Below, piece by piece: positions 1-8,070 of a DNA stretch of 17,961 nt. The stretch's first letter is position 1. The number at the start of each line of letters is the position of its first letter. The DNA comes from Candidatus Opimibacter skivensis (lineage in GTDB: Bacteria; Bacteroidota; Bacteroidia; Chitinophagales; Saprospiraceae), in the NCBI GenBank assembly GCA_016722045.1, contig JADKGY010000010.1, forward strand, positions 1-17,961, written 5' to 3'. Under the pieces are notes generated by a model. It ran no database searches. It saw nothing but the letters and a program-made list of their open reading frames with translations, and had not been told where the DNA came from. The position numbers and the translations under genes are program-made.

Positions 1-1381
1 GCTCTGAATGATTTTGACGAAGCTGAAGTAATAATTCATTCCAGTCACAGGATTTGGGAATATAGTTGGAGGCGCTCCGGAGGGAAGATCGTGATCTTCA
101 TGCACCAGGATCTTTTCTTTACATTCTTCTCCGCTGGCCAGTCGTACGATAAACGATCATGCAAACATCATATTCTCCCGGTCCGGGAAAAGTGTATGAC
201 CCTTTCATTTCCATGTGTAGATGAGGACGAGCCGTCATGGTAGAAAATCATTGCACTCGATCGCACTTCAGATCAAAATGACCAATAGGTGTAAAAATGA
301 CGATATTCACTGACCTACGATGACCAACATTAACGCCGAGAGCCACCTGAGCAAAGAAATCAGGATCGCATTCACATGGCTTGTCATGATCTACAAAGCC
401 GGGACGACGAAACAAACTTCGAATGAGCAACAATTAGTGTGATGCGTATCATCATCAAACGTAATGTAAAGTGATCGTAGCGAAGACCGTAGTGCCGGCT
501 TGGCCAACCTAGTTCCAATGTTCAACAAGATAGGACCATAAGAAGCCCAGGGGCAAGGGCGCCAAGATTAATAGTCTGGTTATAAGGTTGAGTAAAGTGA
601 AGGCCGTTACAAAAATGATATTGGCCGTACCCACCGTAAGGGCCAGTGTTGTTAGTGAGTGTACCCTGGATGACCGTGATTATTGTTTTCATCGCAATAA
701 ACAGTGTTGATCAAAGTATCCACAATCACTGCAGACCTGGTCGATCGTATCCCTACACACTACCAAGTTGCCTTTCATCCCATTTGACCTCATTTGAGTA
801 ATCGGATTAGAAGGATTGTTTACACATATAGTTGGTAGTGTCACAGGTCCGATAGGAATACGGATCGGCCGGGTCTTCAATGTTAATATAATTGATGGTG
901 ATGCCTGGTTACTGTCAGATTCTCTGTCCAAATCACCACGTACTTCCCAACTCATTGTCAAGTGTCATCATACTGCCGGAGTGATCACACAAATATTAAT
1001 ACCGTCAAACGGGGCATCATCATAATAATTGTAAACCGTAATGGCTTAACAACATGAATCCGTCTCCGTATTCCACAGGAACGACATTCGCGACATACAC
1101 ACTATCACGGGAGTTACATCCCGGAATACGGAATACAATATAATGTATCCAATGTACAACACAAGGCTGTAGAATCTAAGGCCGGAGTTCGCTTCATGCC
1201 CCGTACGGTTGTAACAAAATTCCTGGTTAGGAAACTTCCACCTTGTATGGTAAAAGTGTAGGTGCCACTGGACGGGCAATAATGGGGTACCAGATAGTTG
1301 AGTGCGGAGGTGATAGTATGGCGCCAAAGGGAAAATACGGTGAAGTTGATAAATGAAATCGGGTATCAGACTATACGAAAG
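1..1381 (-). CDS. Adhesin C-terminal region, heavily frameshifted, with PKD end and probable T9SS sorting-domain start (cut by window edge)
   Basis: No long frame survives, but genuine-looking peptides can be followed on the minus strand across frames: SSGTYTFTIQGGSFLTRNFV (about 1263-1200), SRDSVYVANVVPVEYGDGF (about 1110-1055), ITVIQGTLTNNTGPYGGYGQ (about 685-625), YITFDDDTHHTNCCSFEVC (about 465-410), DFFAQVALGVNVGHRRSVNI (about 350-290), YHDGSSSSTHGNE, YTFPGPGEYDVCMIVYR (about 206-150) and APPTIFPNPVTGMNYYF (about 75-25). The YTFPGPGEYDVC piece is a PKD C-terminal strand. IFPNPVTG resembles the YPNP start of a type A T9SS C-terminal sorting domain. The piece near 685-625 recalls GEVED-type beta domains. 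The window ends before the natural stop. Confidence 0.55.
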
Positions 1382-1750
1382 TTACACAATTCCATCTGTA
1401 CATACGACCGCATCAAAGCCACACCAGATGGAGTCACTGGCAAGGTACAGACAGGGAGGCTCCGGATCACATGGAAGAAGAAGAGTATCCATACAAAGCA
1501 CCACATAATCACTGTCAAGCCAGTTGATCAAAACCTCGATCGGGCTGGTTTCAATATTGTGGAAAACACGATCCAGTGACAAAATTGACAAGCGTATCGA
1601 TAGGTAGCCCGGATCGCCGGGAACCTTATTGACGATTGTTATACTATTGGCAGATGATGCGAAGAGTGAGAAAGGATGGATCGGAGGATCCACTGTCGTA
1701 AACAAATCTGCATCAGGTGTGGTAATCTCGATCGCAAAAATCGAATCCAA
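1382..1750 (-). CDS. Adhesin C-terminal region, seventh fragment (non-repeat)
   Basis: The frame reads DSIFAIEITTPDADLFTTVD, SANSITIVNKVPGDPGYLSI and then CMDTLLLPCDPEPPCLYLAS. It lacks PKD and Ig-repeat signatures, so it may be a different extracellular domain of the same protein. No family was recognised. Continuity with the upstream fragment is inferred from the same strand, the lack of a start with a signal sequence, and a readable overlap near 1790-1750. The later third may itself contain frame errors. Confidence is lower than for the repeat region. Confidence 0.5.
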   Translation of the reverse strand: MDSIFAIEITTPDADLFTTVDPPIHPFSLFASSANSITIVNKVPGDPGYLSIRLSILSLDRVFHNIETSPIEVLINWLDSDYVVLCMDTLLLPCDPEPPCLYLASDSIWCGFDAVVCTDGIV

Positions 1751-1766
1751 AGTATTGACATAGGAA

Positions 1767-2330
1767 TTACCAACAACAACTATCGCCAGCAGTTGGAACC
1801 AGGTGTGGCGTGACAGACCATTGTGCTGGAATCACGGCAGCAAGTGATGACCATGATGATAAGGAATCAGACGTTTTACTGCAGCCAAAACTATTCGTGC
1901 CTGTCAATGAATAGCTTCCGTTCATCGTGACGACATACCACATCATCGTTGCTTCCGGGATAGGCACTCCGTTTTTATTCCATTGATAACTTGCCAGATT
2001 TGGCGGACCACAGAGTGTGTCATTGTCACACATGATGTAACATCCTACAGGAACAAAACACAAATCAGGTAGTGGATGAATAATAATACTGGCAGAAGAT
2101 GAACAACCTGTGAGCGTATCCACTGCCAAAACTGTATATGTACCTGCATTGGAAACAATGATACCTGTTCCTGTAGCTCCTGTACTCCAGTAATATTGAC
2201 AATAGCCAAGTACAGGCGAAACATTTAGCAATTTAGGTGTGCCTGCACATGAATCACCGGATGTAAGGACAATAGAGACAGGTGGTGCGGAAGCCGTATC
2301 AATCGCCCATGGTGCTGGAAAGCAGTGCAT
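1767..2330 (-). CDS. PKD/Ig-repeat adhesin, sixth fragment
   Basis: The frame is entered near 2320 and continues with SAPPVSIVLTSGDSCAGTP, an Ig-like unit (YYWSTGATGTGIIVSNAG, TYTVLAVDTLTGCSSSA) and a second (CGPPNLASYQWNKNGVPI, NGSYSLTGTNSFGCSKTSDS). These are the same Ig-like repeats as upstream in the protein. After SDSLSS the frame degenerates; the next readable segment (VVVGNSYVNTLDSIFAIEI) lies in another frame from about 1790. The fragment marks the end of the regular repeat array; what follows has a different composition. Confidence 0.7.
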   Translation of the reverse strand: MHCFPAPWAIDTASAPPVSIVLTSGDSCAGTPKLLNVSPVLGYCQYYWSTGATGTGIIVSNAGTYTVLAVDTLTGCSSSASIIIHPLPDLCFVPVGCYIMCDNDTLCGPPNLASYQWNKNGVPIPEATMMWYVVTMNGSYSLTGTNSFGCSKTSDSLSSWSSLAAVIPAQWSVTPHLVPTAGDSCCW

Positions 2331-3226
2331 CCATTGGCATCCGTAATTCCGACAATAACTGTATCCTGGTAATTAGCAAAACAAATCGTAATCGATGACA
2401 TGGTCTGATTAGGTGCGGCCATCAGATTCTCATTGTACCATTGATACATATAATTGAAACCTGTACTTGCCTGGAGTGTAATGCAGCCATTATCGCAGAT
2501 GTAATGACTACCCGTGATGATCGCTTGTGGTAAAGGATTGACCTGGATCGTGACGGAATCCTGCACAGCTGTACATCCATTTGCATCAGTGACTGTCACC
2601 TTGTATGTGCCTGAAGTTGTCACCATGATAATTTGTGTTGTGGCACCTGTATTCCATAGATAAGACGTAAAACCTGCAGCAGCTGTCAGTGTCGCCGTAT
2701 CACCCTGGCATATGGTCGTATCGGAAACGATGATAGGTCCGACTAATGGTTTTGGATTGATGACTAGTGGATTGATCTTCATCGCCATACAACCATTGAC
2801 ATCAACGACTGTGAGTTTGACATTGTATGGATTCATAGGGAGGATATACGAGTGCGATGGATTCGCTGATCCATTTGTACTGGCATCAGCAAAGGCCCAT
2901 AAGAAAGAAACAATACCTGCTGTTGAAGCAGGGGTGAATACAACTGCATCTCCGACACATGCCGGATTGGGTGCCATCGTGAAATTTGCATTCGGGTCAG
3001 ATGGTGCTGTGATGATCTTACTGAATGTAGATTGGCAACCTGTATTCGTCGTAACAGTTAATGTCACAGTGTACGTGCCACCTGAAGTATAGGTATGGTT
3101 GACAACAGGACAAGCACATGACATCGTATTGAAATCCCGAAATTCCAGAAGTAATTTGAAATTGAAACAGAAGGAATGGTCGTACTGAAATCTGTGAATG
3201 TATAAGCGCGACACAAATTTGAACAA
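2225..3226 (-). CDS. PKD/Ig-repeat adhesin, fifth fragment
   Basis: The genuine part runs from about 3130 to 2320. In order it has a PKD end (HTYTSGGTYTVTLTVTTNTG), a full PKD domain (ANFTMAPNPACVGDAVVF to NPYNVKLTVVDVNGC), an Ig-like unit (SYLWNTGATTQIIM, GTYKVTVTDANGCTAVQD) and another (HYICDNGCITLQASTGFNY, VGITDANGCTAF). The first 30 or so residues and the tail after TAFQ are out-of-frame product. At DNA level the TDANGCTA region near 2567-2598 is almost identical to the one near 3846-3877. Such direct repeats can recombine or misassemble. Confidence 0.75.
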   Translation of the reverse strand: MFKFVSRLYIHRFQYDHSFCFNFKLLLEFRDFNTMSCACPVVNHTYTSGGTYTVTLTVTTNTGCQSTFSKIITAPSDPNANFTMAPNPACVGDAVVFTPASTAGIVSFLWAFADASTNGSANPSHSYILPMNPYNVKLTVVDVNGCMAMKINPLVINPKPLVGPIIVSDTTICQGDTATLTAAAGFTSYLWNTGATTQIIMVTTSGTYKVTVTDANGCTAVQDSVTIQVNPLPQAIITGSHYICDNGCITLQASTGFNYMYQWYNENLMAAPNQTMSSITICFANYQDTVIVGITDANGCTAFQHHGRLIRLPHHLSLLSLHPVIHVQAHLNC

Positions 3227-3402
3227 GAGAACTCAGCGGCTACCGGTACAGTTACTTGTGTTGTCGCAAATACAGTGCAGAGTGCAGGAGGAGCATCGTA
3301 TTTGGTACGGTTGCTGAAAGTGTTACTAAGAAATAACCTGCCTTTGAATATGTATGGTTGGATTTGAAATTGGCCCTGTATAAGAATTACCACCCGGATC
3401 AT
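3064..3402 (-). CDS. PKD/Ig-repeat adhesin, short fourth fragment
   Basis: Only the middle of this frame, about 3335 to 3145, looks genuine: SNTFSNRTKYDAPPALC, then VTVPVAAEFSCSNLCRAYTF and SISNYFWNFG. It supplies the first half of a PKD domain whose second half (NTMSCACPVVNHTYTSGGTY) lies in the next frame. Residues before and after that stretch are frameshift products. It is listed to show the reading-frame path; it is not an independent gene. Confidence 0.55.
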   Translation of the reverse strand: MIRVVILIQGQFQIQPYIFKGRLFLSNTFSNRTKYDAPPALCTVFATTQVTVPVAAEFSCSNLCRAYTFTDFSTTIPSVSISNYFWNFGISIRCHVLVLLSTIPILQVARTL

Positions 3403-3784
3403 TAAAATTCCAGGATGAGGGTGTTACATTGACACTATTGTTGACAAGGAATGTGACATCATTGCACAATGGTGTGTTATTCATTCCTGAGATAGTCAGT
3501 GTATAAGGCTGCGGCATGCAACCATTGCCACCACCACCTATGCAAGCCAGCTGAGTGACTGTGATGGAATTACTCTGTTTTGTGCAGCCGGTAATATTGT
3601 CCATTACGATCACGAAATAAACAAACGTACCAGGGATACCCGTATTTGTATGTACAAATGGATTTGCCATACCCGGAGCACCTGCTACAGGAGAGAAATT
3701 GCAATACCATTGATATGAATAATTTGGATTTGTCAAAGCATACAATGTGACTGTAGTCTGTGTGACCGGATTAGTACACAGCAC
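3326..3784 (-). CDS. PKD/Ig-repeat adhesin, third fragment
   Basis: Continuation of the same protein; the true reading frame enters at about 3843, upstream of the first start-like codon at 3784. It contains an Ig-like unit (VTLYALTNPNYSYQWY, FVYFVIVMDNITGC) and the start of another PKD unit (PLCNDVTFLVNNSV, SSWNFNDPGGNSYTGP). The motif WNFNDPGG is a variant of the PKD signature WDFGDG. The frame is lost near 3360-3335, after which SNTFSNRTKYDAPPALC continues in the next frame. No function can be given separately from the whole protein. Confidence 0.7.
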   Translation of the reverse strand: MLCTNPVTQTTVTLYALTNPNYSYQWYCNFSPVAGAPGMANPFVHTNTGIPGTFVYFVIVMDNITGCTKQSNSITVTQLACIGGGGNGCMPQPYTLTISGMNNTPLCNDVTFLVNNSVNVTPSSWNFNDPGGNSYTGPISNPTIHIQRQVIS

Positions 3785-3836
3785 GATCGGATCCGGAGTT
3801 GTAATATCTGCTAATGGTCCGGGAACATTAAAGGCT

Positions 3837-4433
3837 TCATAGCTTTACAGCTGTACATCCATTGGCATCAGTGACGGTGACGGTGTAGGTTCCGGGATTA
3901 CTTATAGATATTGATTGCGTGATCATTCCATTGGACCACAAATAAGAAGAATAGGCTGGGCTCACCGTAAGTGTAGCACTGACACTCGGACACAAATATC
4001 CTGTCTGCGTAATCGTAGGTATGATCGCAGAAGTCAACGTGATGACCTTAGTCTTGTTTGTAATATTTCCACACACATTGACAGCGCATGTGATTGTCAC
4101 AGAAGCAGGCGTATTGTTCCATTGAATATTCACTGAATTTGTTCCTTGTCCCAGGATAACAGAACCTGCAGCCGGAGGTGCGATAGTCCAGGTGAATGTT
4201 GTCCCGGATGGTTGAGTCGGTGCTATTGAATATGTATCCACATCATTGATACAACCATTTGGTCCTGTGATGACAAGAGGTCCGGCTAATACTTTCGGCG
4301 TGACTGTCAATGTGATAGGAGCGGAGCTGCAAAAAGGAGTACCCACCTGAAACTGGCTTAGTGACAATGAATATGGACCTGTCGGCCCCCATGTCACAGA
4401 AATTGGATTTCCTGTAAATGATGATGGTGCCAT
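3837..4433 (-). CDS. PKD/Ig-repeat adhesin, second fragment
   Basis: This frame continues the giant protein after a frameshift near 4430, where TNGTIII of the previous frame joins GNPISVTWGPTGPYSLSL here. It holds the end of one PKD-like unit, a complete unit (GCINDVDTYSI through FTWTIAPP to VNIQWNN) and an Ig-like unit with SYLWSNGMITQSI and GTYTVTVTDANGCTA. The last pattern is a standard repeat of Bacteroidota gliding/adhesion proteins. The frame ends at a TAG directly after NGCTAVK. Shifting frame at about 3843 gives an open continuation (YEAFNVPGPLADITTPDPIV), so the stop is an indel effect, not the true end. Confidence 0.75.
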   Translation of the reverse strand: MAPSSFTGNPISVTWGPTGPYSLSLSQFQVGTPFCSSAPITLTVTPKVLAGPLVITGPNGCINDVDTYSIAPTQPSGTTFTWTIAPPAAGSVILGQGTNSVNIQWNNTPASVTITCAVNVCGNITNKTKVITLTSAIIPTITQTGYLCPSVSATLTVSPAYSSYLWSNGMITQSISISNPGTYTVTVTDANGCTAVKL

Positions 4434-6222
4434 TTGTCACATTCCACATGAAGCCGGTCCCTGTTGTTGAACTGTATCCAGTATATGTAAATGTTGAATT
4501 AGGACAAATTAAAGTTTCACCTACTATACTGTCGGGAGGTGGAACAAGAATCACATTGACGAGTGCAGTCAATGTATCATTGCAAAATGGATTTACAGGA
4601 TTGGGATAAACAGTGACGGTATATAATCCGGGAGACGGCCATGTCACCGTGATGTTGTTTGGTCCTACGATTGGGAATGGTGTGATCAATGGAGAAATAT
4701 TCCATGTGAATCCACTTCCTGAAGGCATATCAGTAGAGAAAAAAGATGTACCACCTACGCAGGCAGTTCCGGGAGGTGCGTTGAGATGATATTGTGGAAG
4801 GATGCTGACATTCAGCGAAGACCATCCTTCACAGTCATCCTCATCATGACCAGGTAAGTGTTGCAGGAATTTACTTTTCCAATGGGCTACTATCATTCCC
4901 AGCGGTCCGGTGCCCCATTGGATGGTGATTGTATTTGACAAAGAATCTGAAGAGACGATCGTGCCTCCCATCACTTGCCATGTATACATCACACTCATCC
5001 ATTTTGGTAAAGTATACGTCGCTGTACTATTTGCACACACTACAATCGGCCCATTGATCGGAGAATTCATATCCACGATCGGAACTACTGCTGATACCGG
5101 ATTAAGACAATAATTTCCTGTACAATTTGACAATTGCAATGTGACAATTCCAAAAGGTCCCTGACCCCACCTCAGACATATCGTATCATTACCCTGACCT
5201 GTGAATGTGACAGGTACGTTATTGGCATCTAATACTGTCCAGGTAAATGTGCATCCTGTAGCCGTAGTCCAGTAGCAGGATGAATCTCCCTCGCACAAAG
5301 TAGAAATCCACAAAATATCCGGTCCTTCAAACGGATCGATGATCACCTGATGTGTGATTGAATCTGAGCAGCAACAAAGCGGATTACCCTGGGGATCATA
5401 ATTCGTCTGCATCACATAAAGTGTGACATTGTATGTGCCGGCTGTAGCGTATGGATGTGAAGGCGAATATGAAGAAGATGTAAATCCATCCCCAAAGTCC
5501 CAAAAGAAACTCGTGCCACCTATGCTGTTATTCATAAAAGCAACAGGAGACTTCAAACAGTAATTCGTATAAAGTGTCGAAAACAGAGCGGTAGGTCCGT
5601 TGAGAATATTGACGCAATACATGTATGTCTGCACATTTGTGCCATTCGTAACTGTAAGTGTGACCATGCCTGTACCTGCATTGCCCCATGTGACATCGAT
5701 GATGCCTGAATCCACTACGATAAATGATCCGCCTGTCACGATCCAACTGTACGTATTGCCAAGAGTATGATTGAAATAATATGTAGCCGTGCTGTTTTCG
5801 CATGCGTTGAAAGTTACTTTTACGGGTCCTCCACCTGCAGTACCTCCGGGAGTTGGTTCAAGATGAACGAAGCCACAATCCGGTTTTGGACATTTGACGG
5901 TTATGACTATCGTGCCTGTGATAGGTGGCTGCACAGGTAAGTGATCGTAGACGTAATGAAGCGTAATCATACCACAACATTCCGGAGTGGTGCCGATGTA
6001 AGAAAGGAAGCCCTCTGAATTTAATGCAAAGCATGTAGACTGTTCGATTAGTCTGACACTGCAGTCAGGCATAAAACAAGGGGGTATGTCATTCGTTTTC
6101 ACATTGAGTGTAAATGGCATGCCTGGCATGATACATACCGTATCAGGGACAGCAATAATCTGGGCTTCACCTGTATAAATAAATCCAACGAGGAGTAGTA
6201 TAGGCAGTATAAATTTTTTCAT
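4243..6222 (-). CDS. Giant secreted PKD/Ig-repeat adhesin-like protein, N-terminal fragment (660 aa readable)
   Basis: The gene starts at ATG 6222, where a signal peptide begins (MKKFILPILLLVGFIYTGEA, cut before Q). An upstream in-frame extension to 6378 lies inside the neighbouring gene and is rejected. After a cadherin/Ig-like first domain (about residues 25-115) comes a canonical PKD domain near residues 215-310 with WDFGDG and a GTYNVTL strand. Several PKD-like units of about 90 residues follow, each with a YTW/FTW strand, a TITIQWG-type strand and a G-x-V-T-L end. Cysteines are frequent, as in exported Bacteroidota proteins. The frame breaks near 4430 and reading continues at 4433-3837. 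With all fragments the protein exceeds 2,000 residues. It starts 17 bp after the stop of the beta-helix gene, so the two are probably cotranscribed. The role in surface adhesion or matrix is inferred from architecture; no catalytic domain was seen. Confidence 0.85.
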   Translation of the reverse strand: MKKFILPILLLVGFIYTGEAQIIAVPDTVCIMPGMPFTLNVKTNDIPPCFMPDCSVRLIEQSTCFALNSEGFLSYIGTTPECCGMITLHYVYDHLPVQPPITGTIVITVKCPKPDCGFVHLEPTPGGTAGGGPVKVTFNACENSTATYYFNHTLGNTYSWIVTGGSFIVVDSGIIDVTWGNAGTGMVTLTVTNGTNVQTYMYCVNILNGPTALFSTLYTNYCLKSPVAFMNNSIGGTSFFWDFGDGFTSSSYSPSHPYATAGTYNVTLYVMQTNYDPQGNPLCCCSDSITHQVIIDPFEGPDILWISTLCEGDSSCYWTTATGCTFTWTVLDANNVPVTFTGQGNDTICLRWGQGPFGIVTLQLSNCTGNYCLNPVSAVVPIVDMNSPINGPIVVCANSTATYTLPKWMSVMYTWQVMGGTIVSSDSLSNTITIQWGTGPLGMIVAHWKSKFLQHLPGHDEDDCEGWSSLNVSILPQYHLNAPPGTACVGGTSFFSTDMPSGSGFTWNISPLITPFPIVGPNNITVTWPSPGLYTVTVYPNPVNPFCNDTLTALVNVILVPPPDSIVGETLICPNSTFTYTGYSSTTGTGFMWNVTNGTIIIYRKSNFCDMGADRSIFIVTKPVSGGYSFLQLRSYHIDSHAESISRTSCHHRTKWLYQ

Positions 6223-6239
6223 AGCTGAGTTCTTTAAGA

Positions 6240-7520
6240 TTAGAGTTGGAAATTGGCGAAGGGATTGGTGTTTGTGTTTATAGTTGCAGAAGTCACGGCA
6301 GTGGCAAATGTATTGCCCGGTACGATGTTGAATGCGCTGATACCATTTCCTGAAGCGGTATTCCGGATGATCAGACAACCGCCTGTATTTTGAATATTAA
6401 ATCCATGTTGTGTATTTGTGCTGCTGTTGTTATTGTCCAGCTTACCTCCATTGAATGTCGTGCTAAATCCTGAAAATGAATTGAGCGATGCATTGTTGGA
6501 TTGAAGAATACAATCATTTAAAAACTCGAATCCATGGTGTCCATTGTTTCGTGATGTATTGTCCGATGCTGATGATGTACTGAATAAATAAAAACCGCTA
6601 AGGCTATTATGCAGGGCGGTGCATTGTTCAACTATTGACCCTGCGCCACACGAATAGCCATCGCCAAGGTTTTCAGAGCTGGCACAATCTGAAATTGTAG
6701 AAGCACCGGTGGCGCGAAATCCTTCCTGTGTATTGCCGCGTGCTGTGCATTGCATAAAGCTTGAACCGGCATCAGCTTCAATGCCATCATTCCCATTGCC
6801 GGAAGCGGTGCAATGAAATATCGCTGCACTTTCGCCCATATCAATTCCATCAAAACCATTGGTACCTGCATCAACAAATGAAATAAGATCATTATTGCCG
6901 GTATTGATTCCATCAAATGAATTGGCGACGATCTGTAGTTGTGAGAAACTTGAATTCGTGGCCAGGCCTGCTTTTATACCTTCTTTTCCCCAGTTGGCAA
7001 CGCCACCATTTTTGATATTGATGTTTGTGACGGCTGCTGTTACTTTGATTCCTTCTGAAGTATTGCCGACTGTTCCTTTGAGTGTGTATCCATTCAGATC
7101 GAGTGTGACATGCGATGTTGTAATGGTGATTCCAACTGTTCCTGAAAGATTAGCTGTAGCGTAGTAAGATCCTGGTGCAGAGATGGTATAAGGTAGGGAG
7201 TCGATAGGGATTCTGTCTCTTAGATTGTCAATATCCAGGAAGGAGAAAAGACTAAGCCATACTGGTGCAAGTGGGGTACCCTGGTTGTAATAGAATCCGG
7301 GGTTATTGTCTGTCTGATAGATAAGGAGTGCGTTTGCCGGCAGGGATATTAAATTTCTCTGCGTGAATGTCATCCTTGGGATGAGTACTCCTTTGGTTGA
7401 GTTCTTAATGTCCAGCATCGAGCTGGGATCTGGTGGCGTGCCTGTGGTGGTAATACTTACCTGTGCACTGGCAATGGTAATGGAGATGCAAAGGAGCGAT
7501 AGGAGGAAAAGTAAGCGCAT
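6240..7520 (-). CDS. Secreted right-handed beta-helix protein
   Basis: Intact 426-aa protein. ATG 7520 was chosen because MRLLFLLSLLCISITIASAQ is a clean signal peptide; a longer frame begins with TTG at 7538. Residues about 35-90 (MLDIKNSTKGVLIPRM, LPANALLIYQTD, GFYYNQGT) are the N-terminal segment found on many Bacteroidota surface and tail-fibre-like proteins. From about 125 on, GITITTSHVTLDLNGYTL opens a parallel beta-helix whose rungs repeat roughly every 22 residues with the pattern S/A-x-N-G-x-x-G-F/I/Y (for example NGFDGID, GNDGIEA, TQEGFRA, HHGFEF, QHGFNI). It ends in NPFANFQL without a T9SS sorting domain. It is the first gene of a probable two-gene operon with the giant PKD protein. 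Its ligand is unknown; a beta-helix of this kind could bind or cleave polysaccharide, but no catalytic residues could be assigned. Confidence 0.85.
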   Translation of the reverse strand: MRLLFLLSLLCISITIASAQVSITTTGTPPDPSSMLDIKNSTKGVLIPRMTFTQRNLISLPANALLIYQTDNNPGFYYNQGTPLAPVWLSLFSFLDIDNLRDRIPIDSLPYTISAPGSYYATANLSGTVGITITTSHVTLDLNGYTLKGTVGNTSEGIKVTAAVTNINIKNGGVANWGKEGIKAGLATNSSFSQLQIVANSFDGINTGNNDLISFVDAGTNGFDGIDMGESAAIFHCTASGNGNDGIEADAGSSFMQCTARGNTQEGFRATGASTISDCASSENLGDGYSCGAGSIVEQCTALHNSLSGFYLFSTSSASDNTSRNNGHHGFEFLNDCILQSNNASLNSFSGFSTTFNGGKLDNNNSSTNTQHGFNIQNTGGCLIIRNTASGNGISAFNIVPGNTFATAVTSATINTNTNPFANFQL

Positions 7521-7755
7521 ATTCCAATGGTTTTGCAAGCTGTCAAGAATTGGTGTTCGGTCGTCAGTCCCGGAGGTTCGGGATAATATGGATGGAATTT
7601 ACAAATAAATTTCACGTTATACACCCCGGCCCTGAAAAAGGCGGAGTTGTTTATCGGGCTTAGTCTATATTTCTTTTTGTCACATTAAGTGAACGGACGT
7701 TAGAATGTCTCTGACCTCTAATTACCTATCAAGTGCTTAGACGTTCGAGTATCAG

Positions 7756-7825
7756 GATGTATAACAAGACAGGGCAAGCCCTGTCAATAAATCTGATGTA
7801 TAACCAGACAGGGCAAGCCCTGTCA
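7756..7825. repeat. Tandem REP-like doublet: two 31-bp copies, each with a GACAGGGC/GCCCTGTC hairpin
   Basis: Two copies of a 31-bp unit begin at 7756 and 7795 (period 39) and differ at one base (ATAACAAG versus ATAACCAG). Each contains an 8-bp inverted repeat, GACAGGGC and GCCCTGTC, around AA (7768-7785 and 7807-7824). The direct duplication of a hairpin unit in a spacer is what REP/BIME elements look like. No transposase was seen nearby. Confidence 0.8.
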
Positions 7826-8007
7826 GTACAAATTTTCTAAGTACGGTGTACTTAAGTTTCTTAAGGGTAAAAAATAATGGCGCGGACGGTTACTTAGCTG
7901 TAGCAAAAAGGATGAGTTAAGCAGGTCGAAGTATGAATAAGAAAAATTAAGATTATTTAAGATTTGATTATCGTTGCATTTTGCTTTAGCGACTTTCTAT
8001 GCAATAA

Positions 8008-8039
8008 AAAAAAGGACAGATGTGAACCTGTCCTTTTTT
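8008..8039. terminator. Strong bidirectional intrinsic terminator after the OmpA-like gene
   Basis: A perfect 12-bp stem (AAAAAAGGACAG at 8008-8019 with CTGTCCTTTTTT at 8028-8039) encloses the loop ATGTGAAC. Because the stem ends in A/T runs, it gives a U-tract on both strands. It sits 31 bp past the stop of the minus-strand OmpA-like gene and would insulate it from the surface operon. Confidence 0.85.
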
Positions 8040-8070
8040 ATTTTATTCTATTCGTTTTACAACGACTTTA

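Larger units (their letters stand above)
7521..8070. other. Noncoding spacer upstream of the beta-helix gene
   Basis: Between the start of the beta-helix gene and the stop of the OmpA-like gene there is no credible ORF. The stretch should carry the promoter of the minus-strand surface operon, but no full TTTG/TAnnTTTG pair was found; the closest is TTATTTG near 7600 on the minus strand. It also holds the REP-like doublet and the terminator listed separately. I see nothing else in about 7826-8003. Confidence 0.6.

Noticed and set aside
1298..1579. Plus-strand ORF of 93 aa near the left end
   Set aside because: The minus strand carries adhesin-like peptides through this region, and the plus frame resembles nothing and has no start context.
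2712..3092. Plus-strand ORF of 126 aa
   Set aside because: Antisense shadow of the PKD/Ig repeats; its low-complexity composition mirrors the repeat pattern on the minus strand.
6223..6378. N-terminal extension of the giant adhesin to position 6378
   Set aside because: It overlaps the end of the beta-helix gene, and a clean signal peptide begins at the internal Met at 6222.
6859..7164. Plus-strand ORF of 101 aa opposite the beta-helix gene
   Set aside because: The minus-strand frame is intact with a signal peptide and regular beta-helix rungs, so this is a shadow.
7756..7825. Possible CRISPR-like array
   Set aside because: Only two copies, an 8-bp gap between them, internal hairpins and no cas genes; a REP-like doublet explains it better.
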